A stretch of 64,000 nucleotides of DNA from BA4 sp044376575 (GTDB taxonomy: Bacteria; Bacteroidota; Bacteroidia; CAIKAF01). Positions within the stretch are counted from its first letter, which is position 1. Every line of letters begins with the position of its first letter. The notes under the pieces are model-generated. The model ran no database searches, had not been told where the DNA came from, and saw nothing but the letters and a program-made list of their open reading frames with translations. Location of the stretch: assembly GCA_044376575.1 (NCBI GenBank), contig JBILKR010000001.1:124001-188000 (forward strand). Reading direction: 5' to 3'. Position numbers and translations under genes: made by a program. Below, in pieces: positions 18,144 through 27,147 of this stretch.

Positions 18144-18638
18144 TTAATTAAGTTTAATGTCTTTGATAATGTTTTCTACAGACTCTTTCTGTTTAGCATC
18201 ATCAGAAAGACGCTCTTTTAAAATTTTCTCAGCAATTTCTATAGAAAGCTGAGCTACTTGATTTCTCAGGTCGGTCATTACTTTCATTTTCTCATTATGA
18301 ATACTTTCCTGAGCTGCAGCTACAACTTTAGCAGCTTCTTGGGTTGCAGTTGATTTTGCGTCTGCGATTAATTTTTCTCTGATTTCTCTGGCTTCTTTAA
18401 GAATTTCGTCTCGCTCTTTTTTTGCCTGAGTAAGTAGTGCTTCATTTTCAGACTTCAGAGAACTTAATTTTTTTTCAGCGGCAGCAGCAGCGTTAAGCGC
18501 GTTGTTAATCGATTCTTCTCTGGACTTAATGGCTCCGATTATTGGCTTCCACGCAAACTTGGCAAGCAGGAATAATAGGATGAAGAATGAAAGCATCATC
18601 CAAAAAACAAGACCTACACTGGGGTTTAGCAATTCCAT
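18144..18638 (-). CDS. atpF: ATP synthase F0 subunit b
   Basis: A 164-residue peripheral-stalk subunit: one N-terminal membrane helix (VGLVFWMMLSFFILLFLLAKFAWKP, residues about 8-32) followed by a long charged helix rich in Ala, Glu and Lys that would form the b-dimer. It is separated from atpE by 72 bases holding a strong hairpin, unlike the tight spacing of the later genes. Confidence 0.96.
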   Translation of the reverse strand: MELLNPSVGLVFWMMLSFFILLFLLAKFAWKPIIGAIKSREESINNALNAAAAAEKKLSSLKSENEALLTQAKKERDEILKEAREIREKLIADAKSTATQEAAKVVAAAQESIHNEKMKVMTDLRNQVAQLSIEIAEKILKERLSDDAKQKESVENIIKDIKLN

Positions 18639-18659
18639 TTGATATATACTTTTAAATTA

Positions 18660-18704
18660 AATTTTAAAAACAGGGCTGATATGCCAACCGCATATGCAGC
18701 CCTG
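18660..18704 (-). terminator. Terminator-like hairpin between atpE and atpF
   Basis: On the minus strand CAGGGCTGCATATGC pairs with GCATATCAGCCCTG across a 5-base loop: 14 base pairs with one bulged base. It is followed at once by TTTTTAAAATTT. It begins 6 bases past the atpE stop and lies inside the ATP synthase operon. It may let only part of the transcripts continue, or protect the 3' end of an atpE-containing message, either of which would favour the multi-copy c subunit. Confidence 0.7.
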
Positions 18705-18710
18705 AAAGTT

Positions 18711-18956
18711 TTAGGCGTTCATTGCCAAGAAGCAAATAACGGCACCAAAAAGGGCAACACCTTCAATGAAGGCCGCCAAAATGATAGCCGCTCCTCTGAT
18801 ATCGTTTGAAGACTCAGGCTGACGCGCAATAGATTCTACTGCACGACCTCCGATTTGTCCGATACCAAGACCTGCTCCGATAGCAACAAGACCAGCTCCG
18901 ATTCCTGCGCCCAACGGGCCCCAAGACTCAAGCAAAATGTTTAGCAAATTAGCCAT
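18711..18956 (-). CDS. atpE: ATP synthase F0 subunit c
   Basis: An 81-residue hairpin of two membrane helices joined by the loop ARQPE. The ion-carrying carboxylate is Glu65 in AAFIEGVALFG. It is followed by Gly rather than the Ser seen in sodium-binding c subunits, which points to proton coupling. It is present in many copies per complex, and the hairpin just downstream may help raise its expression. Confidence 0.97.
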   Translation of the reverse strand: MANLLNILLESWGPLGAGIGAGLVAIGAGLGIGQIGGRAVESIARQPESSNDIRGAAIILAAFIEGVALFGAVICFLAMNA

Positions 18957-18989
18957 AACTAGTGTTTATAATTGATTAATAAATCCAAA

Positions 18990-20135
18990 TTAATGATGTG
19001 CTGTTTCGTGCCCGTGATCTTCATGTCCATGTCCTTCTTCTACTGCCTGCCCGATCATTTGAGCCGTCAACAACGTAAAAATATATGCCTGTATCGCAGC
19101 TACCAGTAACTCGAGGGTAAACATCGCAACAGAGAACACCGATGTTACCACCCCAACCGCATAACTTTGTGCGATAAATGTTATTCCAATAATACTCATG
19201 ATAATAATGTGTCCTGCAGTGATATTTGCAAAAAGACGAATCATTAATGAGAATGGCTTGGTAAGGATACCGATCAATTCAATCGGAACCAAAATTACTT
19301 TTACAATAAACGGCACACCCGGGGGATTGATGATGTGCAGCCAGAAATGCTTGCTTCCGTTTAATACTACAATCATCAGCGACAAGAAGGCCAGCGAAAG
19401 GGTGATCGCTATATTTCCTGTAACATTCGCACTCCCTGGAAAAATTGGAATCAATCCAATTAAATTATTTATCCAGATAAAGAAGAATAAAGTTAACAGG
19501 TAGGGAAGAAATTTTGCATATTTCTTTTCTCCAACAAAAGGTCTTGCAATTTCGTCCTGCACAAATAAAATGATAGGCTCCATGGCCCCCTGTAGACCGC
19601 GAGGCGCAACACCTGGATTTTGTTTGTATTTTGACGCAACGCTGAAAAAGATTAAAAGAAGGAGTGATGTTGCCAGTAATAATCCAAATACATTTTTGGT
19701 GATAGAGAAATTATAAAACACATGGTGATTGCCGGAAAAAACGTCACCCAACGTTGCTTCATGCTTTCCTATGGGATGTCCTAGTTCATCATTTTTTATG
19801 TGGCCGTGCTCATCAAGTTCAGGAATAAAAAGTTTGCCATGATGATAATAATATTTGCCTTTGGATAAATGGTTTTCATCGGCATGATGGAACTCACTGG
19901 ACATAAAAAAGTCCCATCCAGAGCCGGACTCATAAATAATTACAGGCAGCGGAACATGAACATCACCAAATATGTGAAACTGATAATCATCCGAAATGTG
20001 ATGGGTGATAAAACCGCTCAGATCAAATTTTTCATTTGAAGACGAGTCTGCCGCCTTTAAATTTTGTACCGACATTGCCAGGAATAAAACGGCAATGATA
20101 AATTGGTATATTGAAAATTGCAGAGAAAACTTCAT
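18990..20135 (-). CDS. atpB: ATP synthase F0 subunit a (with extended, His-rich N-terminal region)
   Basis: A 381-residue proton-channel subunit. The essential Arg is residue 300 in SLMIRLFANITAGH, and the last two helices carry the channel residues (LELLVAAIQAYIF). It is much longer than the roughly 270-residue E. coli subunit because it starts with a signal-like segment and a long exported region rich in His, Asp and Glu before the first channel helix. The C-terminus also ends in a His-rich tail (GHGHEDHGHETAHH). Such an extension is known in Bacteroidota subunit a. A -7 box lies 32 bases upstream. Confidence 0.95.
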   Translation of the reverse strand: MKFSLQFSIYQFIIAVLFLAMSVQNLKAADSSSNEKFDLSGFITHHISDDYQFHIFGDVHVPLPVIIYESGSGWDFFMSSEFHHADENHLSKGKYYYHHGKLFIPELDEHGHIKNDELGHPIGKHEATLGDVFSGNHHVFYNFSITKNVFGLLLATSLLLLIFFSVASKYKQNPGVAPRGLQGAMEPIILFVQDEIARPFVGEKKYAKFLPYLLTLFFFIWINNLIGLIPIFPGSANVTGNIAITLSLAFLSLMIVVLNGSKHFWLHIINPPGVPFIVKVILVPIELIGILTKPFSLMIRLFANITAGHIIIMSIIGITFIAQSYAVGVVTSVFSVAMFTLELLVAAIQAYIFTLLTAQMIGQAVEEGHGHEDHGHETAHH

Positions 20136-20166
20136 ATCTAAACCCAGCCTCAGTTATTTGTGGTCG

Positions 20167-20174
20167 CAAAAGTA
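20167..20174 (-). promoter_or_regulatory. Putative -7 box (TACTTTTG) for the atpBEFHAG operon
   Basis: A minus-strand match to TAnnTTTG in the 119-base gap upstream of atpB, giving a leader of about 25 bases. It would allow the core genes to be expressed independently of the sprE-bactofilin-atpI-like genes upstream. Confidence 0.45.
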
Positions 20175-20254
20175 GCAAAATCACATATAAATAAAAATTT
20201 ATCTGGCTAATTTTTAAGGAGCGTTTTTAAAAACAAACCAAGGCTTGATTTCAA

Positions 20255-20647
20255 TTATTGTTTTCCTCTCATCAGTGGGCGCAAAAACAGAATTTCAAAA
20301 AGGGTATAAACAACATAGCACCCAAAGAAAACCATGACAAATGAAATCGACAAACCCTGATATCCCAAAAACATCACCGCCAGAAAAATCAGATACGACA
20401 ACATTTTAAAAGACATGGCTCCAAGAAAGTAATTCAGGAATTTTTTAGGGTCGCGGGTAAGCGCACGAAGAAGTAAAAAATGTGAAAGCGTGGTAATAAT
20501 ATAAAAAGCCGGAATGATATACATTGCGTTGTTTGGCAACAGATCTTTAAAAGCAAAATAAATACCAAGCAAAAAAATTGTCAGTAAACTGATATAAATA
20601 AAATAATTAGAAGGGTTTTTTTTCATGGTTGTCTCTTTTTTCTCCAT
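20255..20647 (-). CDS. Small membrane protein next to the ATP synthase genes
   Basis: A 130-residue protein with four hydrophobic segments, roughly residues 15-35, 42-62, 75-95 and 98-120, and a basic C-terminus. Its position between the AtpZ/I-like gene and atpB is that of AtpI-type assembly proteins that help form the c-ring, but the sequence is not clearly recognised. The start at 20647 shares a base with the stop of the preceding gene (TAATG), which supports it; Met8 is an alternative. Confidence 0.75.
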   Translation of the reverse strand: MEKKETTMKKNPSNYFIYISLLTIFLLGIYFAFKDLLPNNAMYIIPAFYIITTLSHFLLLRALTRDPKKFLNYFLGAMSFKMLSYLIFLAVMFLGYQGLSISFVMVFFGCYVVYTLFEILFLRPLMRGKQ

Positions 20648-20850
20648 TACTTCTTTTTTATAAAATCTTTAATAATTAAACCCATGGCCAACAATACGGA
20701 AATCAAAGAAAAAAACACGGTAAAGGTTTTTTTTTCGGGATTCCATTTTTTATCGGCCCACGAACCCAGAGCCACGCCGGCGCCAATAATGGCAAGCATT
20801 TGAAATGCAATGCCGGTATATTTTAGGTAGTCATTTCCTGGTTTTTTCAT
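20647..20850 (-). CDS. AtpZ/AtpI family protein
   Basis: A 67-residue protein with two membrane helices joined by GSWADKKWNPEKKTF. This layout, Gly-x-x-x-Asp in the loop and a basic tail, is that of the AtpZ/I family, small proteins encoded at the front of ATP synthase operons and implicated in assembly or magnesium/calcium transport. It starts 10 bases after the bactofilin stop. Confidence 0.85.
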   Translation of the reverse strand: MKKPGNDYLKYTGIAFQMLAIIGAGVALGSWADKKWNPEKKTFTVFFSLISVLLAMGLIIKDFIKKK

Positions 20851-20860
20851 GAGACTTTTA

Positions 20861-21226
20861 TCAAGAGCCTTGTTGTGATGTTGTCATGTTACAGTTTCCG
20901 TTAAATTCGCACCCAGCCTCAATAGCAAGGGATCCGGTTTGTAAATTTCCAAGCAGTTTTCCGCCAGTGCGAATACTTGTTTTTTCGGATGCAACCACCC
21001 GCCCCTCTACACGACCCAGAATATCTACATTTGTTCCTGTAACATCGCCTTTTACGATGCTTGATTTTCCAATCACCACCTTTCCGGAGCAATCAATGTT
21101 GCCGCTAATATTTCCGTCAATTCTGATATTTCCATTGCAACGGATGTTGCCGATAATTTCAGTGCCGGCATTAATTTGATTAGGTGAAACGGATTCTTGT
21201 TGAACAGGAGTTTTAGACATGGCCAT
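20861..21226 (-). CDS. Bactofilin (polymer-forming cytoskeletal protein)
   Basis: A 121-residue protein that is almost wholly a right-handed beta-helix of short repeated strands (GNIRCNGNIRIDGNISGNID, then VVIGKSSIVKGDVTGTNVDI and so on), the mark of bactofilins. These polymerise without nucleotides and position envelope processes. The start at 21226 lies 4 bases after the sprE stop; a longer start would run into that gene. The Met at 21220 is an alternative. Confidence 0.92.
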   Translation of the reverse strand: MAMSKTPVQQESVSPNQINAGTEIIGNIRCNGNIRIDGNISGNIDCSGKVVIGKSSIVKGDVTGTNVDILGRVEGRVVASEKTSIRTGGKLLGNLQTGSLAIEAGCEFNGNCNMTTSQQGS

Positions 21227-21230
21227 TTTT

Positions 21231-23777
21231 TTATGGTGTATAATTTTCACTGTAGAATTTAAGGTAATTATTTACATCCTGATTTTTAAATAAAAGCGTG
21301 TAATTGGAAATGGAGATTGCAAAGACACTTGTTCCTGATCCGAGAGCCAATTGATCTGCCACCCCTTTTTTATTAAAAACGGATAAATAATTCATAGATT
21401 CATTTTTGTTTTTGAACCGTCTGATCAAAAGTACTTGTTGCTGTGTGCCAAGCAAAGAGGTTGTTACGCTGAGATTGTTGTTTGAAAATTCCAGGTCATT
21501 AAACGCTGTAATTTTTTTGGTTGCCCCCGACACATTTACTTTAATGGTTGGCACAATGATGGCAACGAAATGTTCTTCATTTTCTCCAAACGTATAATTA
21601 TCTGCTTTTTTTTCAGGTGTTTCATTTTCTTTTTGATTCGGGGTTGTCTCTGTTTGATTCGCAGGAATCAATAATGCAATAATTCTTTCAGCGGTTAATG
21701 CAGACTCTGTTCCTTTATATGTTTTTATGACTTCTTTTAATCGGTCAGAAAAACCATCTTTCATGCCCGACTCATAAACAGCGATTGCTTTGAGTAAAGC
21801 AAAACGATGTAGGTTAGGGCTAGACGGATAAGATGACATTGCCTGTTCGCATTTGGCGATAACGGTGCTATAAGATTTTTGAACATAGTCCTGATATGCG
21901 TTGTCGTATAATGCGAGGGCTGTATCTTTTACATCTTTGGTTGCTGCAAAATAATTTTCATTACTTAAGATCTGAGCATATTCGCTAAGTGGATATTCGC
22001 GCAGAAGGATAGATTTATAATTATTCGCCTTATCTGTATTGTTTAATGTTTTATATACAAGATAAAGTTGATAATAAGTTAGCGGGAAATGTTTATTTGT
22101 ATTGTTTCTTTTAACAAGCGACTCAAACGACTCTGCTGAGCGTTCGTAATCGTTTATTTTTTCTTTATAAACAACACCTAAGTTATACAATGCGTCCCAG
22201 ATCATTTCATACGAGGCCTTTAACATCGAGTCGCTGAGGGGAATTTCTTTCAGATAGGTTGATGGGTCATAGCGAGGATTATATATCGGCTCATTGGTGG
22301 TGATTTCATTACCGACCCCGGTAGAACTTTTATTGCTTCTTCTCCAGTCGTCTTCCAGCACTCGTTCGCCCCATATTTTTTTAAATTCACTTAACCCAAA
22401 TGTCATGGCTTGTTTATTATAAAAATACCAAGTGCCTCCGGTTCCGGCCTGATTGTTATTTTGAACATTGGCAGCCGGTTTGTTTTTATTTTCTTCGTCT
22501 TCCTGTTTTAATTTTTCTACATAATCTTCCAAAAACGCAATCCTGTCTTTCTCTGTCATTGAGGCAATGCGCTGCAAACTGTCCTGCAACTGAATAACCT
22601 TAATATTAAATACGACTTCTGTTAAGTTCTCTTTTAATCGAATTACATTTTCATATTCCGGATTCTCTTTCTGTAAAAAATTAGAGGTTGAATCGTAATA
22701 GGCTTGAGCCATCTCATATTGTCGGTCTTCAAAGTAGATTTTTGCCAATGCTAAAAACGAGACTCCCTTTTGATCTTTGTTTTTGGTACTATTTTTTGAT
22801 GATAACTCAAAATTTTCAATTGCTTCTTTTTTCTTTTTTTCTTTCAGATCAATAACACCAAGCGCATAATAGATTTGGTCCATGTAATCAATATTCTTTT
22901 CATCCTTTAGCATTTTCTTTAAAATCTTCCGAAGGTCATCTCCGCTTTGATCTTCTGAAGAAAGGGCCATATTAATTTTTGATTGGAATTCCAGTTCGTA
23001 TTCCGGTCGTAGTTTTAATACCTTTGAATAATAGGCAAAACTATTGGCATTGTCTTTTAACTGCTGATAAATTTGTGCTTTTACGAAAGTATATCTTGCT
23101 TTTTTCTTTTTTGTTTTTTCTTTTTCAATGGAGAGATCAAGGGCTTCAATGGCTTTTTCAAAATCTCCTGATTTAATTCTGTACTCCGCAATGGAGGGCC
23201 AGTATTCCGGCTCAATTTTTTTATCCAGCGCCCCCTTGTCTATCTGACGAAGCACGCTTGTAGCCTCAGCCAATTCTCCCTTTTCTACATAGCTGCGCAA
23301 CATCCAAATTCTTGCCAGTTGTTGTGTTGATTTTTTTTCGCTGTTTTCTGAAACATAGCGTAACTGACCGATTCCCATGTCGAAATCAAGTTTGAAGTAA
23401 TGAGCAATACCCATCATCAGATAACAGTCGTCGATATATTTATTGTATTGTTTTCCGTTGATCAGCATGGAATGTTTTTTTATCATCAACACTCCCTTTT
23501 TTATTGACCGGTCCCACATGGCATTTTGTTCTGACCACCCGGTTCTGCTTCCGAAATCATATACTGTGATGATTTGATTGAAGTTGTCTTTTTTGGCTTT
23601 TGACACTTCCAATATGCCATTTTTTAAGGCATCGTTTCCGTTAAAATACCCATTAAACTTGGTATTGGTGCTATGCCAAAACCGGTTAAGGAACTTATTT
23701 TTCTTAGTAGAACAAGCGGGCAAAAGAAACAAGCCGATGGCTAGCAGAAAAATGATATATGTAAGACGATGGTTCAA
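21231..23777 (-). CDS. sprE: T9SS lipoprotein SprE/PorW with TPR repeats
   Basis: A protein of about 848 residues made of a lipoprotein signal ending LLPAC followed by many tetratricopeptide-like helical pairs and an ending domain with beta strands. The segment after the lipid Cys (STKKNKFLNRFWHSTNTKFN) and the TPR layout match SprE/PorW, which is needed for type IX secretion and gliding. No ATG precedes the signal. The frame opens at GTG 23825, but a promoter box at 23804-23797 would start transcription near 23790. The TTG at 23777 is therefore preferred; it gives a 22-residue lipoprotein signal. GTG at 23786 is an alternative. Confidence 0.85.
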   Translation of the reverse strand: MNHRLTYIIFLLAIGLFLLPACSTKKNKFLNRFWHSTNTKFNGYFNGNDALKNGILEVSKAKKDNFNQIITVYDFGSRTGWSEQNAMWDRSIKKGVLMIKKHSMLINGKQYNKYIDDCYLMMGIAHYFKLDFDMGIGQLRYVSENSEKKSTQQLARIWMLRSYVEKGELAEATSVLRQIDKGALDKKIEPEYWPSIAEYRIKSGDFEKAIEALDLSIEKEKTKKKKARYTFVKAQIYQQLKDNANSFAYYSKVLKLRPEYELEFQSKINMALSSEDQSGDDLRKILKKMLKDEKNIDYMDQIYYALGVIDLKEKKKKEAIENFELSSKNSTKNKDQKGVSFLALAKIYFEDRQYEMAQAYYDSTSNFLQKENPEYENVIRLKENLTEVVFNIKVIQLQDSLQRIASMTEKDRIAFLEDYVEKLKQEDEENKNKPAANVQNNNQAGTGGTWYFYNKQAMTFGLSEFKKIWGERVLEDDWRRSNKSSTGVGNEITTNEPIYNPRYDPSTYLKEIPLSDSMLKASYEMIWDALYNLGVVYKEKINDYERSAESFESLVKRNNTNKHFPLTYYQLYLVYKTLNNTDKANNYKSILLREYPLSEYAQILSNENYFAATKDVKDTALALYDNAYQDYVQKSYSTVIAKCEQAMSSYPSSPNLHRFALLKAIAVYESGMKDGFSDRLKEVIKTYKGTESALTAERIIALLIPANQTETTPNQKENETPEKKADNYTFGENEEHFVAIIVPTIKVNVSGATKKITAFNDLEFSNNNLSVTTSLLGTQQQVLLIRRFKNKNESMNYLSVFNKKGVADQLALGSGTSVFAISISNYTLLFKNQDVNNYLKFYSENYTP

Positions 23778-23796
23778 AATCAACACTTCAACAAGA

Positions 23797-23827
23797 CAAA
23801 AATAAGATAATAACTTACAGCGCACAA
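23797..23827 (-). promoter_or_regulatory. Putative promoter of sprE
   Basis: On the minus strand TTG at 23827-23825 is followed after 20 bases by TATTTTTG at 23804-23797. A perfect 15-base palindrome, CACAATATTATTGTG (23823-23837), overlaps the -33 end and could be a regulator site. Confidence 0.55.
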
Positions 23828-23882
23828 TATTATTGTGAACCCATCAACACCATTCATCATCTTTTCATATCGATCATCCTTT

Positions 23883-23890
23883 TATATTTG
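23883..23890 (+). promoter_or_regulatory. Putative -7 box (TATATTTG) for kmo
   Basis: A full match to TAnnTTTG, 18 bases before the kmo ATG. No clear -33 element is seen. Confidence 0.45.
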
Positions 23891-23908
23891 TCAAATAAAA
23901 TTCATCAA

Positions 23909-25267
23909 ATGAAAAACTTTACCATCATTGGTGCCGGATTGGTAGGAACCTTGCAGGCGGTATTTCTTGCAAAAAGAGGACATCGCGTTCAGGTTTTCGA
24001 GCGGAGGCCTGACATGAGAACAACCAATGTTTATCAGGGGAGGTCGATTAATCTTGCGCTTTCTCATAGAGGGTGGAAAGCACTTGAAAAAGTAGGCATT
24101 GATGATGCTATTCGAAAGATTGCCATACCGATGTATAAGAGAGCGATGCATGACAGAAACGGGAATCTCACCTATCAGCAATATGGTAAGGATAATCAGG
24201 CGATTTATTCTGTTTCTCGTGGAGAGTTGAATAAAACATTATTGGAACTGGCCGACCAGCACGATAACGTTACATTTCATTTTAATCATCGTACAAGTGA
24301 TGTTGATCTTCAACATAAAAAAATACATTTTAATATTGAAAATACAGGAGAGAAAAAAGAAGAGTCGTATGAATATTTAATTGGTACAGACGGTGCCTAT
24401 TCTGCTGTTCGACATAGGTTAATGTTTACAGATCGGTTTAACTATTCACAGTATTATATTGAACACGGATATAAGGAACTTCACATAGAGTCGAATGCAG
24501 ACGGTTCGCATAAAATGGAAATTAACGCCCTGCACATTTGGCCCAGAGAAGACTTTATGTTGATTGCGCTCCCTAATATTGATGGAAGTTTTACATGTAC
24601 GTTGTTTTTTTCATTTGAAGGAAAAGTTTCTTTTGAAGCAATAAAAACAGAAAGAGATATCATTAGTTTCTTTCAATACTACTTTCCCGATGTAATCCCA
24701 ATGATGCCGGATTTTGTTGAGCAGTTTATGAAAAACCCATCATCGTCCCTGGTTACAGTTCGGTGTGAGCCCTGGAACTATCAAGACCACGTGTTATTGA
24801 TGGGTGACGCTGCGCATGCGATTGTTCCTTTCTACGGACAAGGGATGAATGCTGGATTTGAAGATTGTCGCGTTTTTGATGAAATGATTGATGCGTATTC
24901 AAATAATTTTGATCAGTTTTTTGCAGATTATGGAAAGAACAGGAAGCCGAATGGAGACGCTATCGCGAGTCTTGCCCTGGCGAACTTTATAGAAATGCGA
25001 GACCTTACAGCTGATGCGGATTTTTTACTTCGAAAAAAAATTGAAGCTAAAATTCATGATAAGTATCCGGAGAAGTGGACTCCTCTATATACGATGGTTT
25101 CTTTTTCACACATCCCGTATTCCGTTGCACTTGAAGAAGGTAAAAGACATGACGTGATTATGTCTGAAGTAATGAAAACAAAAAATATTCACGAGAACTG
25201 GAACAGCGAAGAAATCGAGTCACTGATTTTGAATTTAATTGAAAAAAATCCTAGCAGTTATAAATAA
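23909..25267 (+). CDS. kmo: Kynurenine 3-monooxygenase
   Basis: A 452-residue FAD-dependent aromatic hydroxylase that converts L-kynurenine to 3-hydroxykynurenine in tryptophan breakdown and de novo NAD synthesis. The FAD dinucleotide motif GAGLVGTLQA is at the N-terminus. GRSINLALSHRGW is the family-specific segment, and LMGDAAHAIVPFYGQGMNAG is the second FAD motif. The frame is open upstream from a TTG at 23888, but that codon lies in the promoter box, so the ATG at 23909 is used. No other kynurenine-pathway gene lies in the window. Confidence 0.93.
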   Translation: MKNFTIIGAGLVGTLQAVFLAKRGHRVQVFERRPDMRTTNVYQGRSINLALSHRGWKALEKVGIDDAIRKIAIPMYKRAMHDRNGNLTYQQYGKDNQAIYSVSRGELNKTLLELADQHDNVTFHFNHRTSDVDLQHKKIHFNIENTGEKKEESYEYLIGTDGAYSAVRHRLMFTDRFNYSQYYIEHGYKELHIESNADGSHKMEINALHIWPREDFMLIALPNIDGSFTCTLFFSFEGKVSFEAIKTERDIISFFQYYFPDVIPMMPDFVEQFMKNPSSSLVTVRCEPWNYQDHVLLMGDAAHAIVPFYGQGMNAGFEDCRVFDEMIDAYSNNFDQFFADYGKNRKPNGDAIASLALANFIEMRDLTADADFLLRKKIEAKIHDKYPEKWTPLYTMVSFSHIPYSVALEEGKRHDVIMSEVMKTKNIHENWNSEEIESLILNLIEKNPSSYK

Positions 25268-25345
25268 ATCCCATCCTTTTATTTACTATCTTGCAACCAT
25301 TGAATCAATAATATCATTAAGATATTAGTATCGATAACCTACACG

Positions 25346-27124
25346 ATGATAAAAAAACTATTTGTGATTATTTTGGGGTTGTTTCTTTTTATTGGAACAA
25401 TCAATGGTCAGAATAATTTGTGTGAAGCCGCAGATCCGTTCTGTTCGGGTCAAAACTACACTTTTCCTGCTGGAGTAAATGCTGGAACAGCTCAGGCTGG
25501 TCCCGATTATGGATGCTTGTTTACTCAACCGAATCCAGCATGGTACTACATGCAAGTGGCTCAAAGTGGAAATATTACCATCAACATGCAAAGCGCTCCC
25601 TTGGTTGATATTGATTTTATCTGTTATGGCCCATTTAATTCGCTCACGGGTGCCTGCAATAATTTAACAGCAGGAAATACGGTCGATTGCAGTTATTCAA
25701 CAGCAGCAATAGAGACGTGTGTAATTCCCAATGCTGTTACCGGACAGTTTTATTTACTACTAATCACCAATTTCTCAAATGTAGTTTGTGATATTTCATT
25801 TAGTCAAACCAACTTCAATCAGCCCGGCGCAGGCTCAACCGATTGTAGCATCGTGGCTCCTGCTGTTGGAAATAATGGGCCAATATGTGAAGGAGAAACC
25901 CTTGAGTTGTATTCTGCCACAATTATCAATGCCGTTTCATATAACTGGTATGGACCGAACGGATTTACAGCATCTGCTCAGAATGTAACGATTCCCAACG
26001 CAACCATGCAACATTACGGACAATATATGTTAATCGTAAGCGATGGTTTTGATGAAGACACGACCTATACAACTGTTCAAATCAATCAGGTTCCAGAGGT
26101 CAGTTTTGTTGCCAACAATATTTGTGACAGCACATACGCGTTGTTCAATTCCACAGTAATTCTTGACTCCGGCTTTGTTGCTACTTACGACTGGACTTTT
26201 GGCACACCACCTGTTGGTACATCAACTGTTGCAGATCCCACTTTCTTATTTCCGGGGCCGGGTACATATCCCGTCGGGTTGATAGTTGCTACAGACCGGG
26301 GATGTGTAGATACCGCAATAGGGATAATAAATATTTATCCCAAGCCACAGGCCATGTTTAACGCTACCCTTCTGGAAAGCTGCAATCCGCTTTGTCCGGG
26401 CCTTACTGATGGAAGTACAATTGTGCAACCATCAACAATTAATTCATGGGAATGGTATATTGACAACCAGTCATTTTCAACTTCTCAAAATCCTGCAGAA
26501 TGTATTCTTCAGCCCGGTCAATATGATGTTACGCTGATTGTAACATCGGACAAAGGATGTAAGGATACCATGAGGGTTCTTAATCTTCTTACTTCGCATG
26601 GCATCCCATCAGCAGAGTTTTTTGTGGATGATGAAATTCCAAACACAGTAATTTCTATCCCATTTATTTCAAATACAAACTTTGCTGTTTCGTGGCAGTG
26701 GGATTTTGGAGACGGAAACACCAGCACGCTGCAAAACCCGTATCATGAATACGCTGACACCGGTCGTTATTGTGTTACATTAATTGCCACAAGTGCTTTT
26801 GGATGCGCAGATACAAGCACGGCATGTTTATATTATTATCAGGATTTCTTTTTATATATTCCCAATGCATTTACTCCGAATGCAGATGGTCTTAATGATG
26901 TATTTCAAATTATTGGAGGGGGTATTGTTGAGATGGATATGAGAATATTTAACCGATGGGGGCAGGAAATTTTTTACACAGATAAAGCAGATGGCGGTTG
27001 GAACGGCATGCTCAATAACAACACGGTGTTTTCGCCGCAGGGCGTTTACTCATATCGAATTGAGGCTAAAGATATTTATGGAGAAGACCACTTGCTACTT
27101 GGAAAAGTAACCCTAATGAAATAA
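25346..27124 (+). CDS. T9SS type B cargo protein with PKD domains
   Basis: A 592-residue secreted protein: signal peptide ending at about residue 21 (INGQ), a Cys-containing N-terminal domain (residues about 22-160), Ig/PKD-like domains (for example SWQWDFGDGNTSTLQNPYHE), and a C-terminal type B sorting domain starting YIPNAFTPNADGLNDVF and ending in GKVTLMK (gliding motility-associated C-terminal domain). It should be exported by Sec and then by the T9SS to the cell surface. The binding target is unknown. The sirtuin gene follows after 23 bases. Confidence 0.9.
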   Translation: MIKKLFVIILGLFLFIGTINGQNNLCEAADPFCSGQNYTFPAGVNAGTAQAGPDYGCLFTQPNPAWYYMQVAQSGNITINMQSAPLVDIDFICYGPFNSLTGACNNLTAGNTVDCSYSTAAIETCVIPNAVTGQFYLLLITNFSNVVCDISFSQTNFNQPGAGSTDCSIVAPAVGNNGPICEGETLELYSATIINAVSYNWYGPNGFTASAQNVTIPNATMQHYGQYMLIVSDGFDEDTTYTTVQINQVPEVSFVANNICDSTYALFNSTVILDSGFVATYDWTFGTPPVGTSTVADPTFLFPGPGTYPVGLIVATDRGCVDTAIGIINIYPKPQAMFNATLLESCNPLCPGLTDGSTIVQPSTINSWEWYIDNQSFSTSQNPAECILQPGQYDVTLIVTSDKGCKDTMRVLNLLTSHGIPSAEFFVDDEIPNTVISIPFISNTNFAVSWQWDFGDGNTSTLQNPYHEYADTGRYCVTLIATSAFGCADTSTACLYYYQDFFLYIPNAFTPNADGLNDVFQIIGGGIVEMDMRIFNRWGQEIFYTDKADGGWNGMLNNNTVFSPQGVYSYRIEAKDIYGEDHLLLGKVTLMK

Positions 27125-27147
27125 GTGTAAAAAAGACACTAAGCAAC

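Noticed and set aside
23888..23908. TTG at 23888 as the kmo start
   Set aside because: The codon is part of the TATATTTG promoter box, and the ATG at 23909 gives the normal family N-terminus.
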